Source: Paraglomus occultum
Lineage: Eukaryota > Glomeromycota > Glomeromycetes > Paraglomerales > Paraglomeraceae
Direction of reading: 5' to 3'
Assembly (NCBI GenBank): GCA_910592205.1
Contig: CAJVPJ010000135.1
Span: forward strand, 1-41,195
DNA: 41,195 bases
Positions 33,138-41,195 of this stretch are shown here, in pieces; the stretch's first letter is position 1, and every line of letters starts with the position of its first letter. Under the pieces are notes generated by a model, which was not told the origin of the DNA, made no database searches, and saw only the letters and a program-made list of their open reading frames with translations. The translations under genes were made by a program, and so were the position numbers.

Positions 33138-34163
33138 ATGTCCCTTAAACATCCACATTTGACTATTGTAAAGGCCAATGCCGAGCAAACAAAGATAACA
33201 AACAGGAACACATTTGTCGAATGGGGTAAAGGACTCTCATTAGACCAGTATTTAGAACGTGAGACTATTTTAGCCAATCTTGATTTTACAAGAGATAAAT
33301 TCATTGTGTGGGTATTAGTACCTAAAGAGAATCCTAATACATTGGATATCGTCTGTTCATGTGAGACCTTCAGACGCACAGCCTTTGTCACAATCTCTCC
33401 GGGCGTAATTGAAGAATATCTTTGTTACAGTATCGCATCAGTGTTCACTCCTCCGTCAAATAGGAACAATGGTTACGCATCGACAATGTTATTGTTATTA
33501 TCAAATAAGTTCAAAGAACAAGGAGCCAGCTTTTCGTTTTTATATAGTGATGTTGGTCCAGTGTTTTACAAGAGATTAGGATGGCAAGTATATTCCCATA
33601 CGGAAATTCGGCTCGATGTGTCTAAACCAATTGAATATGAGGGAAATGTGACCCTTACTCCCATCAAATATAACGATATCAAGCATATCGCTGAAAAAGA
33701 CTGTGGATTGCTTAAACTAGAAATGAGATACACTGGCCGGAGAGCCTTGGCGGTAGTACCGAGTGCGCCTTGCATTGAATGGATGATTATGAGGACTAAG
33801 TACTTTGCAAAGGCATGCGATATTGACGAACCTACTGAGTGGGGGGCTGTTGTGTCGAGCAGAGATGATAGTTTAGACTTTGTGTTGTGGAGTCATGAGT
33901 TCAATGAAAAGCAATTGCTAATTTTGAGGTTAAGGGGGAGCAATCGCCAGGTAACTAGAGCCTTGCTTAGGCAAGCTCAGATGGAAGCATTGAAACACAA
34001 TTTAGATAAAGTAATCATATGGAATGCGAATATCGCCGATGTATTAAACAGTGATGAATTCGAGATTGTAGCAAGGGAGCATTCCTTGCCGTCACTCGCA
34101 TGGTATCATGATAATAACGGAGACATAGAATGGTTACTGAATGAGAAATATGCATGGTGTTAA
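33138..34163 (+). CDS. LYC1: Lyc1-type lysine N6-acetyltransferase (GNAT fold), intronless
   Basis: Fungal Lyc1 proteins acetylate the side-chain amine of free L-lysine, the first step of the N6-acetyllysine catabolic route known in Yarrowia. The single 341-codon frame has the GNAT acetyl-CoA loop R-N-N-G-Y-A at about 109-114, within SIASVFTPPSNRNNGYASTM, preceded by IVCSCETFRRTAF and followed by FSFLYSDVGPVFYKRLGW (about 131-148). The C-terminal half (GRRALAVVPSAPCIEWMIMR onward, ending SLAWYHDNNGDIEWLLNEKY) matches the extra domain of this family. It is the only larger gene here without introns. An AATAAA follows 45 bp after the stop. The family call is good; the lysine substrate is inferred. 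Confidence 0.85.
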   Translation: MSLKHPHLTIVKANAEQTKITNRNTFVEWGKGLSLDQYLERETILANLDFTRDKFIVWVLVPKENPNTLDIVCSCETFRRTAFVTISPGVIEEYLCYSIASVFTPPSNRNNGYASTMLLLLSNKFKEQGASFSFLYSDVGPVFYKRLGWQVYSHTEIRLDVSKPIEYEGNVTLTPIKYNDIKHIAEKDCGLLKLEMRYTGRRALAVVPSAPCIEWMIMRTKYFAKACDIDEPTEWGAVVSSRDDSLDFVLWSHEFNEKQLLILRLRGSNRQVTRALLRQAQMEALKHNLDKVIIWNANIADVLNSDEFEIVAREHSLPSLAWYHDNNGDIEWLLNEKYAWC

Positions 34164-34207
34164 AAACATAACAAGTCACTGTAATATCAATCAGCGGATA
34201 AATTTTG

Positions 34208-34213
34208 AATAAA
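34208..34213 (+). promoter_or_regulatory. AATAAA polyadenylation signal of LYC1
   Basis: A canonical AATAAA 45 bp after the LYC1 stop, in the 205-bp space between the convergent LYC1 and RPS0 genes. Confidence 0.45.
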
Positions 34214-34368
34214 TTTAATCAATTTACTCAACCAATAGTGCCACTTTGTGAGATATTCTAACAATCATTATCGATAAATGCAACTATTCGTCATGCCTTG
34301 ACTTGACCCTAACTCGAGTCATCTACAGAACAACCCCCCTCCTACTTTTTCTTCTTACTTTAAGGTAT

Positions 34369-35589
34369 TTACCATCCGGTAGAAGGATTATTCGTATCGT
34401 CGGCCCAATCGCCTCCAGTAGTGTCGAATGCGTTCGTTTCATCAAACACAGCTGTTGTTGGCTCCACAGGAACAGGAGGCTCGGCAAAGGATTCACTGAC
34501 AGCAGTGAACGTACCGGTAGTGTCTGCCCAGCCACCAGAATCATCCGCATCAGGCATATCCCATCCACTACTTGTTGGATTATTGGTAGCGATCGTAGCA
34601 ACTATCGATGGATTGACACCTCCAATGGCAGCAGTACCGGTTGCTTCCCAATCATTTGTAACGTTCTCAGTATCCCAAGTGCTTTCTTGCATAGGAAACG
34701 TAGAAGGTGTCTTCTCGGTAGGTGCCAAAGCTTCGGTATCTTTTTCCGTTTCCTCAGGATCACGGTAGAAGAACATATCAACCATTACATCCCATGGTTT
34801 GTCGCGAGGAATTTGGTTTTTCAAACGTTTAACTTCTCTAGCCAACATCCAGTACAACAATCCAATAGAATGCTTGGCTTTGTTATTGGCAGGAATGGCG
34901 ATATCGACAAATCTCATCGGAGAGTCAGTATCGGCTAGAGCAATAACTGGGATGTTGACGTAAGAAGCCTCTTTGATAGCTTGATGGTCGGTACGTGGAT
35001 CAGTAACTATGATCAAACGAGGTTCTTTGAACGAACGCGTTATGTAATTGGTGAATGTGCCTGGAGTGAATCTTCCAGCAATTGCCTGAGCTCCTGTGTA
35101 TGAAGCGAATTTGAGCGCTGCTCTTTGACCATATGGACGAGCAGAAATGACTACTACGTCGGATGGGTTTTCGATTGCAGCAATTACGCGTGCTGCGAGG
35201 ACGAGCTTTTCCCATGTCTTTCCGATGTTAATTATGTGGATGCCTTTTAAGATAGTCGTGAAGGTTATTGTTATGTTAAATTACATAGAGTTGAGATAAT
35301 CATGGTAGCATTATTGATAAGCAACTCTCTGATATAAAATCGACGTCGAAGGCAGGATTTCTTGCTTACCATCAGGGCGACGCTTCCACACGTACGGAAT
35401 CATTTTCACATTTAGATTCTTGGCACCAATATGTGCCTGGGCAGCAAGTAGGTACCTAATATCCTCCTCAGTGGCTATTGAAGTAAAGATTCTCGACTTG
35501 ATTAAATCAAATGCCTCGCTCTTATCATTACGCAAGAATTTTTACTCTAAATATAACCCACCATTTAGGCAAGCTGGCAACTTAGACAT
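34369..35589 (-). CDS. RPS0: Small ribosomal subunit protein uS2 (S0/SA), 3 exons
   Basis: uS2 is needed for late 40S maturation and sits near the mRNA exit side. Exons 35589-35562, 35474-35370 and 35243-34369 close in phase to 335 residues. The protein starts [20 protein letters not shown] and contains [89 protein letters not shown] and [20 protein letters not shown], all hallmark uS2 segments. The tail after FFYRDPEE is about 120 residues, longer than the usual 250-295-residue eukaryotic protein. It is Thr/Asp-rich with repeated Trp (NDWE, SGWD, GGWAD, GDWAD, TGW-stop), echoing the acidic Trp tail of animal SA. Intron 1 splits codon 10. Short exon 1 is typical of fungal ribosomal genes. Confidence 0.97.
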
Positions 35590-35842
35590 GACTGCCAAAA
35601 TTATGGAGACAGCAAACTAGTCGAGACATTTACCATCAAAGGCGTTTAATAGTTAAGGAACCAATAATATTTTCTTGCATGCGAATCTAACGAGCGAATC
35701 TCTATTCATCCATCCATAACTTTCAAAATGGAGACCTCGTAAAGACTAAAAGGATACGTTAGGGGGCGTCCGAGTATAGCCGTAACGAAAAAAGAGGAAG
35801 AAACCTTTTTTCGCAGCTAGTAGATTTTACCAGAACATTGCG

Positions 35843-35850
35843 TGACGTCA
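35843..35850 (-). promoter_or_regulatory. CRE/ATF-type palindrome upstream of RPS0
   Basis: Perfect TGACGTCA about 255 bp upstream of the RPS0 start codon, in a locally GC-richer patch. Function is inferred from motif and position. Confidence 0.35.
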
Positions 35851-36077
35851 TAGAAAATTTTGAGACCCCCCTCGGTTAATATTAATGTAAATTTACGTAA
35901 TTTTCAATAGAAGTTTGTTTACACTGTGACCTACGCTGGCATGCGACCTGATTAATTAGCTGTTTATAAGGTTTGGAACGCTTGTTATTTTTACGTTGCA
36001 TCATTAGTCTCATTTGTTAACCTGAAAAATTGAATTATATTAGAAAATTAACAATGTTCGAATTAAACGTATATGAT

Positions 36078-36143
36078 TAACGAATGTTTTAACTATCACG
36101 AGAAACTTTTATTCACAGTTTAAGCTGTAACGAATGTTTTAAC
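36078..36143. repeat. Two direct copies of TAACGAATGTTTTAAC
   Basis: Identical 16-bp copies at 36078-36093 and 36128-36143, 50 bp apart, immediately left of the MITE at 36158. They may be part of a decayed element or leftover duplication. Confidence 0.6.
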
Positions 36144-36157
36144 AATGCTAACGTATA

Positions 36158-36306
36158 CGGTTGACCGGTCGAATTCGATTATAGAAAAATCACATATATT
36201 GTTCGAATAAGAGGGAGAAATACAATATTAATATGGATAACGCCCCGTTCCCGCTCTAAACGTTCGAATTATCGGAAGATCGAATCGAATTATAGGCAGT
36301 TGACTG
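36158..36306. mobile_element. Short Tigger-like MITE, degenerate
   Basis: The right end, read inward, is CAGTCAACTGCCTATAATTC, typical of pogo/Tigger termini. It is followed by TA at 36307-36308. The left end CGGTTGACCGGTCGAATTCG after TA (36156-36157) is a poorer match, with AATTCGATT shared by both. At 149 bp it has no coding capacity. Confidence 0.5.
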
Positions 36307-36308
36307 TA

Positions 36309-39300
36309 AGTATGAAAGGGGGAGCGGCGGGATGAATTTTTTTACTAGTTTGATTTACTCACTATTACTATGTTCACTTTGTCTGGTTTTGTTGCAGCAC
36401 GCCCCCATAATGTACATCATCATAATTGTTACACTTTACAGCAAAATACTGGCAATGCAATCAGAAATTAGTTGGAAACATTAGCAATGAATGGTATAAT
36501 ATTTGTTATCAACAGGAATCTTATAGAATGAAGAAATTATCATCCCAATTTGCCTTTGAACATTCCTTGTGACATTAAACCGTATTGATGCACGCAACAC
36601 TAATGTCTACAAGGAAAATTAAAATTTGCCAATTACAAGAAAACACATGTACTAAATCTGGTTGTCTATTTTCTCTTCGCTATTTACATTTGACATTTAA
36701 AACCTGAATTTACTTGTTGAAGGGGAAAAAAGTTCTATCATCGAACGATGCAATTCATTTAATATAAACATTTTTCACGCGCTTTATAAAAAAAAGGTGA
36801 TAACTCTAGCAAATGGCATTGACTAAATGAACTCAGTACAAGACTCTTGAGTATGCTGCTAGTTGAAAATATCATATCCAAAAAAAATAGTTATTATTGT
36901 CTGACACTATACTGTGGTCGGGATCATACTACACCAATACATCTCGCAAGCTCTAGCACGTTGATATGACATTGGTTTCATAACAGCTTATTCTTCTTTC
37001 CTATGGGGTTTCTATTGCAAAAATGTCGTTACCGTTTATTAGCCAATTTTCTTTTATCAGATCATGCGGAAGAAAATTTAATAAATTTCCGATAAGCCAA
37101 TACACGCTCACATGATGTTCCAATTCAGAGAACAACCTCTCTCTCTCCATGCTTTTCGTTCCTGCTCAACTCTTAATTAACTCTCAAGCATTACGCCACA
37201 ATGGACGTTGCTATGGGCGATAGTGAGACAAAACCTTCAATACTGGTGAGCTGTCTGTTGCTCAACTTTCAGATAGTCGTAACGATTTTCTAATTTACGT
37301 TGTATTATTGTACATGCTTCGAATTTTCTTAGCAATTTCTTTGGCACATTTAGCTTTTCTGATAGTATTCTGCATCCACAATTCATAACGATGTAATGAT
37401 ACTCATTATCATAAATATATCCCGAAATAGATTTTGTTTGATTTTCAGTAAATATTCATCATAACTTACACCATAAGCTATTTCCTGTACAATGAGTAGC
37501 CCAATGCCTCTCCGTTCCTACATGGTTATAATTACCTATATTTTTGGTTCGGTTTCTGATATATACCGATTGAATTTTGCTTCTCCTTTATTTTTAATAT
37601 CCCCAGTACAATACCAAGAGTAATCGGGACTATACCAGTCCGAAGGATTTGATTCGTCAGGCTCATAATGGATAATGCGAAAAGTATAAACTATGTCCCT
37701 TAATCTTTTACAATTCATAATCAAAGTTTAAAATAAAGGGCAAGACTCGCAAATGTCCCAACTTAATAAGAATATGGTCTCTCATTCATACTACCACGCT
37801 GTCGATAGACAGCAAACCACAATAATAACGTTCAAACAAAAAAGTTTTACAATTGTTATTACGTGTGGTACGAATTTGAGTGAATTTATTGTCAACTTAA
37901 TGCAAAGTGCGTAGAGAAGCTTAAAGAGTGTCTGGAAAAGGTTCGTTGAACCAGGTATAATCATACTGAAATTCTTTGACTTTGTGATGGATTTAATGTA
38001 ATTAGGTCTCATATTTATAGATAGTGAAACTCGATAAGTCGGAAACAATCTCTCGATCCCTTTTCTTCATTTTCTCTATAATAAACTATCGTAAGTCTCC
38101 GTATAATTCATTGTTAGAGATTGTCCCACATTTTGAGACCATTCTTACACCTCATTATGTCATTGATAATTTTGCTAATGCATTTGATAATTTAGAGACG
38201 TTCTTGTATGTAGGATGTTATTATTATTTATTTTGCTTTTCGAAAACCAAGTGGATCGCGTGCTTATATTCCATGTCAAATTTTCGCACACACATTGATA
38301 GCAGTTATCGTTATAAATTTTACAATCATATGATTATTGTTGTTGAATAAAAATACTAGCGATTGAGATTGATTTCGTGTTTCTGAGATACATATAGCAT
38401 ATTTATCAATACACTATCATAATGTAATAAAAAAAAGGTTAACCAGAAGCACATTTCTTCATGACTTTTATAAGTAATTAATTTGTTCCCGCATAATATT
38501 GCAATGAGAAGCTTACCTGGAAATGCAACTGCTATTACTATCAACAGCCTTTCGGTAATCCGGACGCTTGACGCTGGACTCTGTAAACGATCAACTGAAA
38601 TCAAAAGATTTCAGATCATACCCATATTAATGTAATATTCGGCGTGAACTTTTGGTCCCGTGATTGAAAAAAAATTTTATTGGTACCCGTCGCGTAGTCC
38701 GCTGCCCGTGGGGGAAGATTCGTAGAAAAATAGGGTTATTCCCAAAGGACACTCGCGTCATTTTGGATGGTTGAATATTCAATCTTTTGGCTGGGTTTAT
38801 CTTATCTCGAGTCGTACAATTTCAACAAATTTTAAAATCGAATTCGGTGACGCTTATTTCTTTAAGTCATCCGAAGGGAAAAAAATTTCGCTTTTCAGGC
38901 CCTATACACATCCGACTGCCGCAAAAAAGCAGGAAAGATATTCTAAAACAAAAGATAATTCCGATGCAGAAGAAATGAGAACGTCTTATCGTTTTTTGAA
39001 CAACAGAATAACGATGACATTAATATTCGTGTAAATAATTTATCAGTTGTTTGTCGACTAGTTAGTCGCATTTATGTTATCGTAAATTACAGTATAAACA
39101 ATTATTTTTAGAAATAAATATCCACATTGATATTCACAATAAAATTAGTCGTAGTTTTTTGTCACGCTATGAACTGATTATTCGATGGCCTCGGAAAGCT
39201 GTGTCCAAATTAAGTGTAATGTATTATAAATTCCTACTACTGACATCTAAGACTGTGGATACTCTTGGTGAATGACAACTGTATTTCAAAACATATAAGG

Positions 39301-40470
39301 GCAGCCTTGGTGCCTGCTAACAGATTTCACGTTTTCTCTCGTTTTACCCGTATTAATATATGTACGTATGTATTACTATTACTTACGGATCTTTTTTCTC
39401 TTTTCTTTTCAAACACTATGGCTGTAATAGACAAATAGTGACAAAAAAAACTGTTAGTTATTTTCAAAGTCTCGCAAAAGTCATAACATTTTGTCAAAAC
39501 GCTCGTCCAAGGCGTCGTGCACCATCATTACCACTACTTGCCGGGTAAAGCTTTATCGTGAGATTCTTCTCAAACAAAAGGTTATTAGAAAAAGCAATTG
39601 AGACGTAAAATTTTTGCTATATGCGTGTCAGGTGGCATTTGAAAAGCAACATAAACGATTTTTTAAGGAAAATGAAACATACGGCGGCAACATTCTATGT
39701 AACATTCCATAATCCTATTGTTTCATGTTATTATTGATAACATTCTTTATACAACTGCACATAATAATAAACAAGTGTCTCGAGATAAGAGAGGCCAATC
39801 TTTTAAAGAAGATGAACTCAACCTGATCGATACAGAATCATGCTAAGTACGTGCTGTTCAACCTGCGACATTAATTTCCGAGTTCAACGTTAAAGTTTTT
39901 AAGGGACGATTTTGACCCGGAATTTAAAGTGTCGGACGTGTTGTAATTTTCAAATAAAGAGCATTACAGAATTCTATTGGGCAAATGTCATGTGATTGAT
40001 TAGTAATCTGCAAAACAAATATCTATCTATATTAATATCTGCTGATCTGCACAACCGATTTGACTTTATTTACTGCTAATGTATAATGGTCATTTGACGA
40101 ATTACTGTTAAGAAAAAAACACAAGGCTTGAATGCAACGTTCAATTGTCTGCTCTCTTAAGACAATTGAGTTAAAAATAATAATGATAATGAGCAATCGA
40201 ACATATAACATTATTTGTTTATAATGCTCCATTTTATTGAATTCATAATAATAATCACTCTGTCTTACAAATGTTATGATGCTTCTCTGCACCAAATGTA
40301 ATTAGTTTACTAATACTGTTTCAAGTAGAAATTGTTTGTACTGTATACTCAGTAATAGTCAAATTGTTTTCTGAACAAAAACACACACCTACCACCAATT
40401 ACACTCTATTCTCTTCCTCTTCATGTAAAGTAGATAGCTGAAACTGGGTTGTGAACAAACTCGTATTAGT
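36309..40470. other. Long gene-poor interval with a few protein-like frames
   Basis: No confident gene in about 4.2 kb. Items worth noting: an ATG at 37201 opening MDVAMGDSETKPSIL before a GTGAGC donor, with no partner exon found; a leftward frame at 37547-37717 reading RDIVYTFRIIHYEPDESNPS and DWYSPDYSWYCTGDIKNK; a leftward segment at about 38509-38590 bounded by a TTTCAG acceptor and GTAAGC donor and encoding a hydrophobic run (ERLLIVIAVAF); and a plus frame at about 38735-39034 with PYTHPTAAKKQERYSKTK. A GC-richer patch at about 38670-38770 contains a leftward ATG frame (MTRVSFGNNPIFLRIFPHGQ). None could be assembled into a complete gene. Confidence 0.3.
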
Positions 40471-40996
40471 ATGTCAACAAAGTCGGGTCCTGATTTATCC
40501 CAAAATGGAAAGATTACTGAATTTATAACAAAGTTATTATTGTCTTATCGATATAAAACTTCGTTATTATACACTCGTACCCCGTTTATATCCCTATCAA
40601 GTTATACCTCACCCCCGGTTAACGTTTATGAAAGCAAATATCCTTGGACGATAAGGCACATTGTACACATATATCCCCAACCCGTTTATATCCCCACTTT
40701 GAGGCGAAACAAAAGGGGAGATATAAACGGGGTACGAGTGTACATAGGCAGACTTGGGACTACAGCGAGGAACTTGACCGATGTGATTGTCCCGTCCTTC
40801 GTTATTGTAAATGCACGACATAATTCTTATTTCAGACCGCATTTATTATAAGCGTTTAAGACTGAATAAACTTTCCAAGCACAGGCGCGCACTTTGTGAC
40901 ATTGAAAGACGAATTGTGACAAGCTCTGAGGCCTTATTGGGATGCGATGACGTGCTTGCATACATTGCGCACAAGAATTTGAACATTGATAAATAA
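40471..40996 (+). CDS. Small three-exon gene, 87 residues, unknown function
   Basis: Exons 40471-40532, 40766-40806 and 40836-40996 join in matching phase with GT-AG introns. The protein starts MSTKSGPDLSQNGKITEFIT. The middle carries CDCPVLRYYRIYYKRLRLNK, then a Lys/Arg-rich helix (LSKHRRALCDIERRIVTSSE), and the end is ALLGCDDVLAYIAHKNLNID-K. It looks like a small nuclear or coiled-coil subunit, but I do not recognise the family. Intron 1 (233 nt) contains a complete 169-bp MITE. Without it the intron would be 64 nt (62 if the TA target duplication is also collapsed), the normal size here, which supports both the gene model and a recent insertion. Intron 2 is only 29 nt, unusually short, so the exon 2/3 boundary is the weak point. 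Confidence 0.5.
40572..40740. mobile_element. MITE with 21-bp perfect terminal repeats inside an intron
   Basis: CACTCGTACCCCGTTTATAT(C) at the left is the exact reverse complement of the right end, and both are flanked by TA (40570-40571, 40741-40742). It is 169 bp with no coding capacity. The perfect ends suggest a young insertion. A second inner copy of CCCGTTTATATCCC near 40681 forms a further hairpin with the right end. Confidence 0.85.
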
Positions 40997-41122
40997 TTTG
41001 AGGGAAAATCGGTCAAACCAGCATAGAATTAGCACGGCAAATTACTCTTCAGGAATACTTAAAATTAAATTCCGTTTGGAACAAGCGTCTCAACAGAATC
41101 AAAGTTTGCCTTTACAGTCATA

Positions 41123-41191
41123 CCTCTTTTATATCCCGACTTTGGGACAAGGAGTTTTCAGGGATATAAAAGAGGTGGGATATAAATGAGG
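41123..41191. mobile_element. Miniature TA-flanked inverted repeat, 69 bp
   Basis: CCTCTTTTATATCCC at the left and GGGATATAAATGAGG at the right pair over 15 bp with one mismatch and are flanked by TA (41121-41122, 41192-41193). A second internal arm (GGGATATAAAAGAGG) pairs perfectly with the left end. The core TTTATATCCC, followed by (C/G)ACTTTG(A/G)G, matches the MITE at 40.6 kb, so they are related. Confidence 0.6.
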
Positions 41192-41195
41192 TATT

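Larger units (their letters stand above)
35590..36155. other. RPS0 upstream region and spacer
   Basis: Should contain the promoter of leftward RPS0. It contains a perfect TGACGTCA (separate entry) and, further out, two 16-bp copies of TAACGAATGTTTTAAC. No gene seen. Confidence 0.4.

Noticed and set aside
34303-34938. Plus-strand 211-codon frame opposite RPS0
   Set aside because: Antisense shadow of the Thr/Asp-rich uS2 tail; Arg/Ser/Cys-rich with no recognisable domain.

Overview
The window reads as nuclear DNA of an early-diverging fungus, most likely Mucoromycota and perhaps a Glomeromycotina-like lineage (inference). The genes are split by many short spliceosomal introns, mostly about 50-200 nt. 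The intergenic DNA is very AT-rich and full of decayed Tc1/mariner and pogo/Tigger-type transposons. The gene set is fungal housekeeping and includes a Lyc1-type lysine N6-acetyltransferase, a family typical of fungi. I see no bacterial, organellar or viral genes, no rRNA or tRNA gene and no CRISPR array.

Layout: 1.0-7.6 kb, VPS8 (minus strand, 11 exons), with a possible 77-codon spliced gene just upstream. 8.2-12.8 kb, AT-rich and gene-poor. 12.9-15.6 kb, transketolase (plus, 7 exons, one GC-AG intron and one junction that does not resolve). 15.6-22.4 kb, a repeat-rich interval with a small frameshifted gene, a dead Tc1-like element, a possible 93-codon gene and a decayed transposon-type ORF. 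22.5-24.6 kb, an RRM-like protein gene with an alanine-rich octapeptide array (minus). 25.6-27.0 kb, a Tc1-like relic with a pogo/Tigger-like deletion derivative nested inside it. 28.6-29.2 kb, a Tigger-like relic that ends about 60 bp past the TOP1 stop. 29.2-33.0 kb, DNA topoisomerase I (minus, 13 exons). It is divergent from LYC1 (33.1-34.2 kb, plus, intronless) across only 121 bp. 34.4-35.6 kb, ribosomal protein uS2/RPS0 (minus, 3 exons, long Trp-containing tail). 36-41.2 kb, mostly intergenic with MITEs; one sits in an intron of a small three-exon gene at 40.5-41.0 kb.

The genes do not form a pathway. They cover endosome tethering (VPS8), the pentose phosphate pathway (transketolase), DNA relaxation (TOP1), lysine breakdown (LYC1) and translation (uS2). 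Only the TOP1/LYC1 pair is arranged for plausible co-regulation. Gene models were built by hand from reading-frame continuity, splice sites and family motifs. Exon ends are given where all phases close. I did not find a convincing new multi-gene system. The most unusual signals are the two GC-AG introns, the unresolved transketolase splice junction, the nested and intron-borne transposons, and the possible N-terminal extension of VPS8.
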